From positions 1,798,001 through 1,862,000 of the forward strand of contig NZ_JAHWXM010000001.1 of the NCBI RefSeq assembly GCF_023091225.1: DNA of 64,000 nt. The letters are read 5' to 3'. A model generated the notes under the pieces. It ran no database searches and was not told where the DNA came from. It was given only the letters and a program-made list of their open reading frames with translations. The DNA comes from Microbacterium galbinum (GTDB taxonomy: Bacteria > Actinomycetota > Actinomycetes > Actinomycetales > Microbacteriaceae). The position numbers were made by a program, and so were the translations under genes. This document shows, in pieces, positions 33,140 to 41,082 of the stretch (position 1 is its first letter; every line of letters starts with the position of its first letter).

Positions 33140-34188
33140 CGTGCGTCCTCCTCGAGGGTGGCGGCGGTCGCGCGGGCCCGGCGGCGCGCGGCGCGGTTGC
33201 GGCCGGCATCCCCCGTCGATATCCGTCGCGAGATCAGGAAGTTGATCACGCCGATGCCGACGATCAACAGGAACAGCAGGATGGCGACAGCGGATGCTTC
33301 GCCCAGATCGCGCCGGAAGAACGCGAGCTCCCAGAGGAACAGCACGGTCGTCTGGAACTGCCGGTCGCTGCCGCCGATGCCGCCGGCGGTGGAGACGTCG
33401 AACAGCCGCGGCTCGGCGAAGATCTGCAGTCCGCCGATGGTCGCCGTGATGATGACGAAGATCAGCGTCGGGCGGATCGTCGGGATCGTGATCGAGAAGA
33501 AGCGGCGGGCGGCGCCCGCGCCGTCGAGGGCCGCCGACTCGTAGAGGTCGCGCGGAACGGCCTGCATCGCGGCGAGCAGGATGAGCGCGTTGTACCCCGT
33601 CCAGCGGAAGTTCACCATGACCGCGATCGCGATGTGCGACAGCGCGGTGTCGTGCTTCCACTGCTGGTCGGCGATGCCGATGAGGTTGAGCAGGTTGTTG
33701 GCGAGACCGTCGGCCTCGTTGAAGATGCTCGAGAAGATGATCGCGACCGCCACCGGGGTGACCACGAACGGGATGAGCACGCTCATGCGCCAGAACGTCG
33801 GGGCGCGCAGCCCGCGGTCGAGCAGGTAGGCGATCGTCAGCGCGACCGCGAGCTGCGGGATCGCCGACAGCAGGAAGATGCTGAGGGTGTTGAAGATCGA
33901 GTTCCAGAACATCCCGTCGCCGAGGATCTCGACGAAGTTGCCGAAGCCGACGAACCCGCCCTCGCCCTTGAGCAGATCCCACTCGTGCACGGCGACGTAC
34001 ACCGTGTACAGCAGCGGGAACAGGCCCACCAACCCGAACAGCAGGAAGAACGGCGAGATGTAGAAGTACGGCGAGGCGTTCTGGTCGAAGCGGGAGACGC
34101 GATGGCGCCAGGAGCGTTTCGGCGGAGCATCCGATTCAGGGGCGGATGCCGCCACCCGCTGCTGCGCGGGCGGTGCGGTGAGAGTCAT
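33136..34188 (-). CDS. cebF: Sugar ABC permease, MalF/CebF type
   Basis: 350 residues. A cytoplasmic N-terminus (about 45 residues), then six helices beginning YFYISPFFLLFGLVGLFPLLYTVYVAVHEWDLL in parts. The EAA loop is DLYESAALDGAGAARRFFSITIPTIRP. The C-terminal tail is basic and carries ISTGDAGRNRAARRRARATAATLEEDA. It pairs with the downstream permease to form the channel. It is separated from the binding-protein gene by a 76-base gap with a REP hairpin, which may set the ratio of binding protein to permease. Confidence 0.92.
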   Translation of the reverse strand: MTLTAPPAQQRVAASAPESDAPPKRSWRHRVSRFDQNASPYFYISPFFLLFGLVGLFPLLYTVYVAVHEWDLLKGEGGFVGFGNFVEILGDGMFWNSIFNTLSIFLLSAIPQLAVALTIAYLLDRGLRAPTFWRMSVLIPFVVTPVAVAIIFSSIFNEADGLANNLLNLIGIADQQWKHDTALSHIAIAVMVNFRWTGYNALILLAAMQAVPRDLYESAALDGAGAARRFFSITIPTIRPTLIFVIITATIGGLQIFAEPRLFDVSTAGGIGGSDRQFQTTVLFLWELAFFRRDLGEASAVAILLFLLIVGIGVINFLISRRISTGDAGRNRAARRRARATAATLEEDAR

Positions 34189-34207
34189 GGGGTTCCTTTG
34201 CGGGATG

Positions 34208-34258
34208 CTTCGACAGGCTCAGCAACCCCGTACCGATGGGTCCCTGAGCCTGTCGAAG
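34208..34258. repeat. REP-like inverted repeat inside the cellobiose operon
   Basis: Perfect 15-bp arms CTTCGACAGGCTCAG (34208-34222) and CTGAGCCTGTCGAAG (34244-34258). It lies between the binding-protein gene and the permease genes and could stabilise the upstream mRNA. Confidence 0.75.
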
Positions 34259-34264
34259 GGCCGG

Positions 34265-35575
34265 TCAGCCGACCAGGTCGTTCAGGAGGGAGATCGCCTG
34301 ATCCCAGGCGCCCTTCGTGTCGGTCTCGCCGCGGTCGAGCGCGCTGAGCGCCGGGCCGAAGACGTTCTCCTGGATCACCGAGTCATCGGCGCCCTTGAAC
34401 TGCGCGACCACGCCCTTCGCGCGCTCCGCGAGGATCGCGCCGGTGGGGGCGTCGTTGAAGAACGCGTTCGGGGTGGCGTCGGCGGCGAGGGTCTCCTGCG
34501 CCTTCACCGTCGAGGGGAAGTTGCCGGCCGCGGCCGACTGCTTCACCTGCTGCTCGGGCTGCGTCAGCCAGTCGGCGAGCTCGGCCGCGGCCTCCTTGTG
34601 CTGCGAGGACTCGGGGATCGACAGGAACGCGCCGCCCCAGTTCGCCGCTCCGCCGGGGAAGACATCCGCGAAGTCCCAGCCGGTCGAGGCGTCGCCGCCG
34701 CCGGCCTCGACCTGACCCTGCACGACGCCGAGCATCCAGCCCGGGCACACGAACGTCGCGAAGGTGCCGTCGACGAACGACTTGCCGCCGTTCCAGTCCC
34801 ACGCGGTCTGCGCGGCGGACTGGCCGCTCTCGGTCGCCGCCCCCAGCAGCTCGAAGCGCTCCTGCAGCTCGGCGTTGCCCTCGACGTTCAGCTCGCCGTC
34901 GGCGGTGTAGTACCCCTCGTCGAGCTGGTTGACCATCGCGTTCCAGACGAAGCCGGAGTGGTCGTACCAGGCCTTGCCGGTCTTGGCCGTGTAGTCGGCA
35001 CCGACCTGGAAGTAGTTCTCCCAGTCGCCGTTCAGCAGCTCGGCGACCGACTCGCGGTCGCTCGGAAGACCGGCGGCCTCGAACGCGGCGCCGTTGTAGC
35101 AGATGCCCGAGGGGCCGATGTCGGTGCCGTAGCCGATGACCCGGCCCTCGGCATCCGTGGCCTGACCGTACTTCCAGTCGACCCAGTCGTCCTTGCGGTC
35201 CTCGATGCCGTAGTCGCGCAGGTCGACGAAGGTGTCGGAGACGTCCATGACGGCGCCGAGCCAGCCCTCCTCGATCGCGACGACGTCGCTGAGACCCGAG
35301 CCGGCCGCGATCTTGGTGAAGGCGTCGGTGCGGGCGTTGCCGCCGGTGTCGATGTTGGTGGCCTCGATGGTGATGTTCGGGTGGGCGGCCTCGTACTCCT
35401 CGTACAGGTCGTCGTAGCCGAAGGTGCCGAACGTGGTGACGGTGAGGGTGATCTCCTCGTCGGCGTTCGAGCCGCCCTCGCCTCCTCCGCCGGTGGAACA
35501 GCCGGCGAGGGCGAGGGCCGAGACGGATGCCACGGCTGCGGTCGTGAGGACCCGGTGGCGGGCGCGTGCGTTCAC
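34265..35575 (-). CDS. cebE: Sugar-binding lipoprotein, CebE type
   Basis: 436 residues. Lipoprotein signal with lipobox LAGC and lipidated C26, followed by a Gly/Ser linker. The solute-binding domain (family 1) has ITLTVTTFGTFGYDDLYEEYEAAHPNITIE, VVAIEEGWLGAVM, GIGTDIGPSGI-like segments (YGTDIGPSGICYNGAAFEAAGLP), and a C-terminal AISLLNDLVG. GTG start with GGAG upstream. First gene of the operon, downstream of two CelR-type operators. Cellobiose or cello-oligosaccharide is the likely ligand because of the operator and the GH1 enzyme; the sequence alone would only say oligosaccharide. Confidence 0.9.
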   Translation of the reverse strand: MNARARHRVLTTAAVASVSALALAGCSTGGGGEGGSNADEEITLTVTTFGTFGYDDLYEEYEAAHPNITIEATNIDTGGNARTDAFTKIAAGSGLSDVVAIEEGWLGAVMDVSDTFVDLRDYGIEDRKDDWVDWKYGQATDAEGRVIGYGTDIGPSGICYNGAAFEAAGLPSDRESVAELLNGDWENYFQVGADYTAKTGKAWYDHSGFVWNAMVNQLDEGYYTADGELNVEGNAELQERFELLGAATESGQSAAQTAWDWNGGKSFVDGTFATFVCPGWMLGVVQGQVEAGGGDASTGWDFADVFPGGAANWGGAFLSIPESSQHKEAAAELADWLTQPEQQVKQSAAAGNFPSTVKAQETLAADATPNAFFNDAPTGAILAERAKGVVAQFKGADDSVIQENVFGPALSALDRGETDTKGAWDQAISLLNDLVG

Positions 35576-35644
35576 AGTTCACTCCTTTGTGAGGTGGTGC
35601 GGTGGGTGGTGCGTCGGGATGGTGCTGAGCCGTGGGCTCCGCGA

Positions 35645-35691
35645 TGGGAGCGCTCCCACGACGTTCCGGCCACGATATGGGAGCGCTCCCA
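35645..35691 (-). promoter_or_regulatory. Two CelR/CebR-type operators
   Basis: TGGGAGCGCTCCCA occurs twice, at 35645-35658 and 35678-35691, both perfect palindromes. The centres are 33 bp apart, about three helical turns, so two dimers would lie on one face of the DNA. The sequence equals the published operator core of CelR/CebR regulators of cellulose-degrading actinobacteria. The sites lie 70 to 116 bases upstream of cebE and about 60 bases upstream of the divergent apt. Confidence 0.85.
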
Positions 35692-35736
35692 CGATTGTCA
35701 AGGGCCCCCGTTTTCGAAACCCTCGAACACGAGGAG

Positions 35737-35742
35737 TACCCT
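35737..35742 (+). promoter_or_regulatory. -10 box TACCCT of leaderless apt
   Basis: TACCCT ends six bases before the GTG at 35749; no ribosome binding site lies between. Confidence 0.5.
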
Positions 35743-35748
35743 TGCTCA

Positions 35749-36279
35749 GTGCCCGAAGCCGAACTCTCCCCTGCCCTCGTCCGCGCCCAGTCGCTGATCC
35801 GCAACGTGCCGGACTACCCGCAGCCGGGCATCGTCTTCCGCGACATCACGCCGCTGCTCGCCGACGCCGAGGCCCTCCGCGTCACGACCGAGGCCATCAT
35901 CGAGCCGTTCGCCGGACAGTTCGACGTGATCGCCGGGATCGAGGCCCGCGGGTTCATCCTCGCGAGTGCCGCCGCCATCGCCGCGGGCACCGGACTCATC
36001 CCGATCCGCAAGGCGGGCAAGCTGCCCCGCCCCGCGGCATCCGTCGACTACGCCCTCGAATACGGCACCGCCACCATCGAGATGCACGACGACCTGCCCG
36101 CGGGATCGCGCGTGCTGCTCATCGACGACGTGCTCGCGACGGGCGGCACCCTCGCCGCCGGCCGCCAGCTCGTCGAGCGCCTCGGCAGCCACGTGGTCGG
36201 CATCTCGGTGCTGTTCGAGATCGACGGCCTCGGCGGCCGCGAGCTCATCGGCGATCTGCACACCGTCTTCCACGCCTGA
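35749..36279 (+). CDS. apt: Adenine phosphoribosyltransferase
   Basis: 176 residues. It converts adenine and PRPP to AMP. The N-terminal PDYPQPGIVFRDITPLLAD, the IAGIEARGFILASAAA loop and the PRPP-binding motif VLLIDDVLATGGTLAAG (around D126-D127) are all present. The GTG start follows a TACCCT box by six bases. It lies upstream of purS but is separated from it by about 95 bases with a separate TAGACT box near 36333, so purS can be transcribed apart. Confidence 0.95.
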   Translation: MPEAELSPALVRAQSLIRNVPDYPQPGIVFRDITPLLADAEALRVTTEAIIEPFAGQFDVIAGIEARGFILASAAAIAAGTGLIPIRKAGKLPRPAASVDYALEYGTATIEMHDDLPAGSRVLLIDDVLATGGTLAAGRQLVERLGSHVVGISVLFEIDGLGGRELIGDLHTVFHA

Positions 36280-36374
36280 GCGACGCCCCGCGCGCCACGC
36301 CCGGCGGCGAATCGCGACCGGAGCAGGGCGGTAGACTGGACGCGCCTTCCTGCCCGCGACTTCTGGAGCCGTTC

Positions 36375-36623
36375 ATGCCCACCATCGTCGTCGACGTCAT
36401 GCCCAAGTCCGAACTGCTCGACCCGCAGGGGAAGGCCGTCTCCGGAGCGTTCGCACGCCTCGGCGTCGAGGGCTTCTCCGACGTCCGCATCGGGAAGCGC
36501 TTCGAGCTCACGGTCGAGGGCGAGGTCACCGACGAGCTGCTCGCCGAGGCGACCCGCATCGCCGACGAGGTGCTGTCGAACTCCGTGATCGAAGACGTCG
36601 TGGGCATCGAGGTCGTCGAATGA
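36375..36623 (+). CDS. purS: FGAM synthase subunit PurS
   Basis: 82 residues, the usual size. It has [19 protein letters not shown] and [16 protein letters not shown], the two-strand dimer core of PurS. It helps pass ammonia from PurQ to PurL. GGAG lies before the ATG, and the stop overlaps the purQ start by ATGA. A TAGACT box 36 bases upstream of the ATG suggests its own promoter. Confidence 0.95.
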   Translation: MPTIVVDVMPKSELLDPQGKAVSGAFARLGVEGFSDVRIGKRFELTVEGEVTDELLAEATRIADEVLSNSVIEDVVGIEVVE

Positions 36624-37327
36624 CCGTACGCATCGGGGTCGTCACGTTCCCCGGCTCGCTCGACGACCGCGACGCGCAGCGCGCCGTGCGCATCGCCGGC
36701 GCCGAGCCCGTCGCCCTCTGGCACGGCTCGCACGACCTCGAGGGTGTCGACGCCCTCGTGCTGCCCGGCGGATTCAGCTACGGCGACTACCTGCGCGCCG
36801 GCTCCATCGCCGCGCTCTCGCCGATCATGGCCGAGGTGAAGGATGCCGCCGCCAAGGGCCTGCCCGTGCTCGGCATCTGCAACGGCTTCCAGATGCTCGT
36901 CGAGTCGCACCTGCTGCCCGGCGGACTCATCCGCAACAGCCACCAGCACTTCATCCGTCGCGACCAGAAGCTGACGGTCGAGAACTCCGACACGGCGTGG
37001 ACCAACGAGTTCCGTCGCGGGCAGGAGATCGTCATCCCGCTCAAGAACGCCGACGGCGGCTACATCGCCGACGAGCAGACCCTCGACCGCATCGAGGGCG
37101 AGGGCCTCGTGGCCTTCCGCTACGCGGGCGTCAACCCCAACGGTTCGCTGCGCGACATCGCGGGCATCACGAACGAGGCGGGCAACGTCGTGGGGCTCAT
37201 GCCACACCCCGAGCACGCGACCGAGGCCGGCTTCGGCCCCGACACCTCGGTGGCCATGCGCTCCGGCATCGACGGGATCGGCTTCTTCGCGAGCGCGATC
37301 GCCGCGGTCGCGCGCGTCGCCGCGTAA
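36620..37327 (+). CDS. purQ: FGAM synthase glutaminase subunit PurQ
   Basis: 235 residues. Class I glutamine amidotransferase with nucleophile C87 in LGICNGFQ and the H196/E198 pair in MPHPEHATE. It makes ammonia for PurL. It is coupled to purS by a four-base overlap. purL does not follow: a perfect 17-bp hairpin closes the unit and the next gene is on the other strand. Confidence 0.96.
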   Translation: MTVRIGVVTFPGSLDDRDAQRAVRIAGAEPVALWHGSHDLEGVDALVLPGGFSYGDYLRAGSIAALSPIMAEVKDAAAKGLPVLGICNGFQMLVESHLLPGGLIRNSHQHFIRRDQKLTVENSDTAWTNEFRRGQEIVIPLKNADGGYIADEQTLDRIEGEGLVAFRYAGVNPNGSLRDIAGITNEAGNVVGLMPHPEHATEAGFGPDTSVAMRSGIDGIGFFASAIAAVARVAA

Positions 37328-37335
37328 CTTCTTCG

Positions 37336-37373
37336 ACGGAGGGGGCGGATGCTTCGGCATCCGCCCCCTCCGT
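37336..37373. terminator. Strong terminator after purQ
   Basis: ACGGAGGGGGCGGATGC (37336-37352) pairs perfectly over 17 bp with GCATCCGCCCCCTCCGT (37357-37373) across a TTCG tetraloop. It lies nine bases past the purQ stop and 15 bases before the convergent gene, so it may serve both. Confidence 0.88.
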
Positions 37374-37388
37374 CATTCCTGCCGCCGG

Positions 37389-38657
37389 TCAGTCGGCCGG
37401 CAGAGTGAAGGGGTTGTCGCCGGCCTCGGCCAGCAGGTACCAGGCGGTCGCGCCGGTGTGCAGGCTCGCGTAGTAGAGGTCGCCGAACCCGGAGTCGAGG
37501 CCGTCGGTCGAGGTCGCGACGATGCCCTTGCCGTCGCCGTTCGCGGCATCGCGCTGACCGAGACGGATGCTGTCGAGCAACGTGTCCGCGTAGGCGGCAT
37601 CGCCGGCGGCATCCCGCAGCTTCAGGGCCAGTGCGAGGTGCGCTGCTCCCTCGAACCAGACCTTCGAGGTGTCGACATCGCTGATCCCGGGGCCCGTGTA
37701 GGGGCCGTCGGTGCCGACCAGGTTCGCGAGCGTCCAGTCGAGTGCTGCGTCGTAGCGCGGGTCGCCGGTCGCGAGCGAGGTCCAGGTCTGCGCGTCGAGC
37801 GGGATGGGGTGAGTGTTGACCGTGCTGCCGTCGAGCAGCGTACCGGTGTCGACGTGACCGTCGGGGCTCTGCATCGCGGTGACGAACGCGGCGGCGACGG
37901 CGGCGCGGTCGGCCCAGACGGTGTCACCGGTGAGCTGGGCGAGCTGCCCGAAGAAACCGGCGATGTCGGCGTTGTGCTCGGTGGACTTCCAGACGAGCGA
38001 GTCACCGGCATCCGTCTGCCCACCGGTGTAGCCGAAGGGGGCGCGCACCATGTCGGCGGTGTTCGTCTGGATCCAGTTCGCGATGTCGAGTGCACCGTCG
38101 AGGTAGCGCTGGTCGCCGGTGGCGTGGAACAGGCGGGCGAGGGCGAGCCCGGCCCAGGCCTGGTTTCCGGTGAACGTGCCGGGTCCGGTGATCTCCATGC
38201 GGCCCTGACGGATGGCGTGGGGCTCGTAGTGCGTGCGCACGCGCCCGTCGCCGATCGGGTCGTTCTCCTGAACGAAGAGCAGCGTCTCGCCGATGCTCTT
38301 TGCGCGGCGGATGTCGTCGGGAAGACCGCGGGCGGTGTACGCGATGATGACCAGTGCGTCGTCGTAGACGAACGACGGTGTGAAGTCCCAGGTCGGCGTC
38401 GTGAAGAACCCGCCCTCGTAGCTGCGCGGCAGGCACATGCCCTCGCCGTCGCAGAACTGGTCGGTGCGCGCATCGAGGAACTCGTAGGCGAGGGCGATCG
38501 ACACGGAGGGCTCCGGAGCGGTCGGGTCGGCGGTCTCGTCGGCGGGGACGGGATCTCCGGTGGCAGCGGATGCCGCACCGGCGAGCACGGCGGTGGCGAC
38601 GAGCGCGACGACCACCGTCCAGCCGACAGCACGACGGGGAGAACGGGAACGAGACAT
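37389..38657 (-). CDS. Secreted all-alpha-barrel (six-hairpin) protein
   Basis: 422 residues. A signal peptide with an arginine-rich start (SRSRSPRRAVGWTVVVALVATAVLAGAASAA, to about residue 33), then an alpha-rich protein with repeating helix-pair units such as NQAWAGLALARLFHATGDQRYLDGALDIANWIQ and AQTWTSLATGDPRYDAALDWTLANLVG. These are the pattern of six-hairpin glycosidase-like barrels. A cysteine pair occurs in FCDGEGMCLPRSYEGG. It may be a glycoside hydrolase or lyase acting outside the cell. Catalytic residues could not be assigned with confidence. AGAGG lies ahead of the ATG at 38657. Confidence 0.75.
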   Translation of the reverse strand: MSRSRSPRRAVGWTVVVALVATAVLAGAASAATGDPVPADETADPTAPEPSVSIALAYEFLDARTDQFCDGEGMCLPRSYEGGFFTTPTWDFTPSFVYDDALVIIAYTARGLPDDIRRAKSIGETLLFVQENDPIGDGRVRTHYEPHAIRQGRMEITGPGTFTGNQAWAGLALARLFHATGDQRYLDGALDIANWIQTNTADMVRAPFGYTGGQTDAGDSLVWKSTEHNADIAGFFGQLAQLTGDTVWADRAAVAAAFVTAMQSPDGHVDTGTLLDGSTVNTHPIPLDAQTWTSLATGDPRYDAALDWTLANLVGTDGPYTGPGISDVDTSKVWFEGAAHLALALKLRDAAGDAAYADTLLDSIRLGQRDAANGDGKGIVATSTDGLDSGFGDLYYASLHTGATAWYLLAEAGDNPFTLPAD

Positions 38658-38820
38658 TGGGGGACCTCTCGTCAAACTCCGTGCGCGGTGGGGGAACGCG
38701 CACGGGCGACCCGAAGGTCACGCGATGATCATCGCAGTTCCGTCGCCGAGAGGGAAGGGGATTTCTTACAGTTTCTGCTCGTGTATGAATAAAGGCTTCA
38801 TCGGTGCGGGGCCCGGCGCA

Positions 38821-39252
38821 CTACACGGTCATCGCGGGCGGCCACAGCCCGATGATCGCCGCCATCACGAGCACCGTCACGAGCTCGTGCGCGATGTTGA
38901 GGGTCGTGAGCCGGGTCGAGCGCCCCTCGAGGGCGTCGTGGGTGATGAAGCGGGCCGCCGTGAAGCCGGCCCAGAGAGTGACCGCGGTGATGACGGCACC
39001 CCAGAACCAGGATCCGCCGTAGAAGTGCCAGGCGATGGCGGATGCTCCGGCGAGCACCCAGGCCGTGATGAAGCTCACGATCACCGTGGTGATGATCGGC
39101 CAGACCGCGGTGGCCGCCGGGCGATCCATGTCGACGTTCGCGAGCTTCGACCAGCGCGTACCGAACACCTTCGGCGAGTACCAGATCGAGCCGACGATCA
39201 TGCTCGACAGCGTGGCCAGCAGAACGGCCCAGTAGTTGATCTCGGGAATCAT
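38821..39252 (-). CDS. DUF1761 membrane protein
   Basis: 143 residues with four membrane helices: VLLATLSSMIVGSIWYSPKVFG at the N-terminus, the family hallmark with WYSP-FG, then IITTVIVSFITAWVLAG, WGAVITAVTLWAGFTAARFI and ELVTVLVMAAIIGLW. DUF1761 proteins have no known function. It stands alone between convergent and divergent neighbours. The 160-base gap on its left (38658-38820) holds nothing I can name. Confidence 0.85.
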   Translation of the reverse strand: MIPEINYWAVLLATLSSMIVGSIWYSPKVFGTRWSKLANVDMDRPAATAVWPIITTVIVSFITAWVLAGASAIAWHFYGGSWFWGAVITAVTLWAGFTAARFITHDALEGRSTRLTTLNIAHELVTVLVMAAIIGLWPPAMTV

Positions 39253-39310
39253 GCGACACCTCCTCGTGATGGTGCCGTCAGCGTACTCCCGGGTGCGCGG
39301 TGCGCGAGTG

Positions 39311-39332
39311 ATGCAAGCGCTTGCATTAGGCT
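39311..39332 (+). promoter_or_regulatory. LacI operator and -10 box of the alpha-glucosidase gene
   Basis: ATGCAAGCGCTTGCAT (39311-39326), a perfect 16-bp palindrome with the central CG of LacI-type sites, is directly followed by the -10 box TAGGCT (39327-39332). The ATG comes six bases later, so the mRNA is probably leaderless and the operator sits between -35 and -10. The LacI gene at 41083 is the likely binder. Confidence 0.8.
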
Positions 39333-39338
39333 CGGGGG

Positions 39339-41000
39339 ATGCCTGAAATCGAACAGTTCGCCGCGCCCGGATCCGAGTGGTGGCGCAGCGCCGTCATCTA
39401 CCAGATCTACCCCCGCTCCTTCGCCGACGCCTCGGGCGACGGCATCGGCGACCTCCCCGGCATCACCAGCCGCCTGGACTCGCTGAAGGACCTCGGCGTC
39501 GATGCGATCTGGCTGAGCCCCTTCATGACCAGCCCGCAGCGCGACGCCGGGTACGACGTCGCCGACTACCGCGACGTCGACCCGCTCTTCGGCACCCTGG
39601 CCGACTTCGACACCATGCTCGAGGCGGCCCATGCCCGCGGCATCCGCGTGATCGTCGACCTCGTGCCCAACCACTCGTCCGACCAGCACGTGTGGTTCCA
39701 GGAGGCACTGAAGGCGGCGCCCGGAAGCCGCGAGCGCGCCCGCTACATCTTCCGCGACGGAAAGGGCGAGAACGGCGAACTGCCCCCGAACAACTGGGAG
39801 TCGGTGTTCGGCGGCGGCATGTGGCAGCGCGTGACCGAGGCAGACGGCACCCCCGGCCAGTGGTACCTGCACATCTTCGACGCCACCCAGCCCGACTTCG
39901 ACTGGACCAACGAAGAGGTGCGCGAGGAGTTCCGTTCGATCCTGCGCTTCTGGCTCGACCGCGGCGTCGACGGCTTCCGCGTCGACGTGGCGCACGGCAT
40001 GATCAAGGCCGACGGCCTGCCCGACTACACCCCTCCGTCGGATGCCGACTCGATGGGCGGCGGCGAGGCGAACGTGCCGTACTGGGGTCAGGACGGCGTG
40101 CACGACATCTACCGCGACTGGCACGAACTGCTCGCCGAGTACGACGGCGACCGCGCCCTCTGCGGCGAGGCCTGGCTGCCGACGCTGAAGAAGACCTCGC
40201 TGTGGGTGCGCCCCGACGAGATGCACCAGACCTTCAACTTCCCGTACCTGATGACCGCGTGGGACGCGAAGGCACTCGGCGACGTCATCCGCGAATCGCT
40301 CGACGACTTCGGAGCGGTCGGCGCCCCCAGCACCTGGGTGCTCTCGAACCACGACGTGGTGCGCCACGCCACCCGCCTCGCCCTCACGGTCGACAACCCG
40401 CAGGGCGAGGGCATCGGCCCCCACACCCCGAGCAAGCCCGACGCCGTGATCGGCCTCGCCCGCGCCCGCGCGGCGACGACCCTCATGCTCGCGCTGCCCG
40501 GCTCGTCGTACCTCTACCAGGGCGAGGAGCTGGGCCTACCGGAGGCCATGGAGATCCCCGACGAGTACCGTCAGGACCCGACCTGGTTCCGCACGAAGCA
40601 CGAGCGCTACGGACGCGACGGATGCCGCGTGCCGCTGCCCTGGGAGGCGGATGCCCCGGCGTTCGGCTTCAACGACACCGGACTCTCGTGGCTGCCGCAG
40701 CCCGACGAATGGGCGACGCACGCGCGCGACGTCGAGCTGGCCGACCCGAACTCCACCCTCTCGCTCTACACCGAACTGCTGGCGCTGCGCCGTGCGCACG
40801 GCTTCGGCTCGGGCTCGCTGGTCTGGGAGGACTTCGGTGCGGATGCCGTCGCCTTCCGCCGCGATGACGTGCACGTGGTCGCGAACCTCGGCACTGCACC
40901 GATCGCGCTGCCCGACGACGCGACGTTCCTCGTGAAGAGCCAGCCCTTCGCGGGCTCGGAGCTTCCCGTCGACACGACCGTCTGGTTCACGCGGGGCTGA
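39339..41000 (+). CDS. GH13 alpha-glucosidase
   Basis: 553 residues, cytoplasmic (no signal). N-terminal WWRSAVIYQIYPRSFADASGDGIGDLPGI; catalytic nucleophile D216 in GFRVDVAHG, acid/base E277 in LCGEAW, and D339 in LSNHD. Region II and the EADAPAFGFNDTG tail fit oligo-1,4- or 1,6-glucosidases and trehalose/maltose-type alpha-glucosidases of actinobacteria. It hydrolyses short alpha-glucosides. It is controlled by the adjacent LacI protein through the operator overlapping its promoter. The exact linkage preference is not readable. Confidence 0.93.
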   Translation: MPEIEQFAAPGSEWWRSAVIYQIYPRSFADASGDGIGDLPGITSRLDSLKDLGVDAIWLSPFMTSPQRDAGYDVADYRDVDPLFGTLADFDTMLEAAHARGIRVIVDLVPNHSSDQHVWFQEALKAAPGSRERARYIFRDGKGENGELPPNNWESVFGGGMWQRVTEADGTPGQWYLHIFDATQPDFDWTNEEVREEFRSILRFWLDRGVDGFRVDVAHGMIKADGLPDYTPPSDADSMGGGEANVPYWGQDGVHDIYRDWHELLAEYDGDRALCGEAWLPTLKKTSLWVRPDEMHQTFNFPYLMTAWDAKALGDVIRESLDDFGAVGAPSTWVLSNHDVVRHATRLALTVDNPQGEGIGPHTPSKPDAVIGLARARAATTLMLALPGSSYLYQGEELGLPEAMEIPDEYRQDPTWFRTKHERYGRDGCRVPLPWEADAPAFGFNDTGLSWLPQPDEWATHARDVELADPNSTLSLYTELLALRRAHGFGSGSLVWEDFGADAVAFRRDDVHVVANLGTAPIALPDDATFLVKSQPFAGSELPVDTTVWFTRG

Positions 41001-41010
41001 TGCCCTCCGG

Positions 41011-41038
41011 CCGGGGCCGCACGTGCGTGCGGCCCCGG
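41011..41038 (+). terminator. Hairpin between the glucosidase and LacI genes
   Basis: CCGGGGCCGCAC pairs perfectly with GTGCGGCCCCGG across a GTGC loop, 10 bases after the glucosidase stop. There is no T-run. It may reduce read-through into the LacI gene. Confidence 0.6.
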
Positions 41039-41082
41039 CATCCGCTCACCCACCCGATCACCCCGATTCGAAAGGCGGCGCG

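Noticed and set aside
41011..41038. A riboswitch or attenuator before the LacI gene
   Set aside because: Only a single simple hairpin is present, without alternative pairing or a leader peptide.
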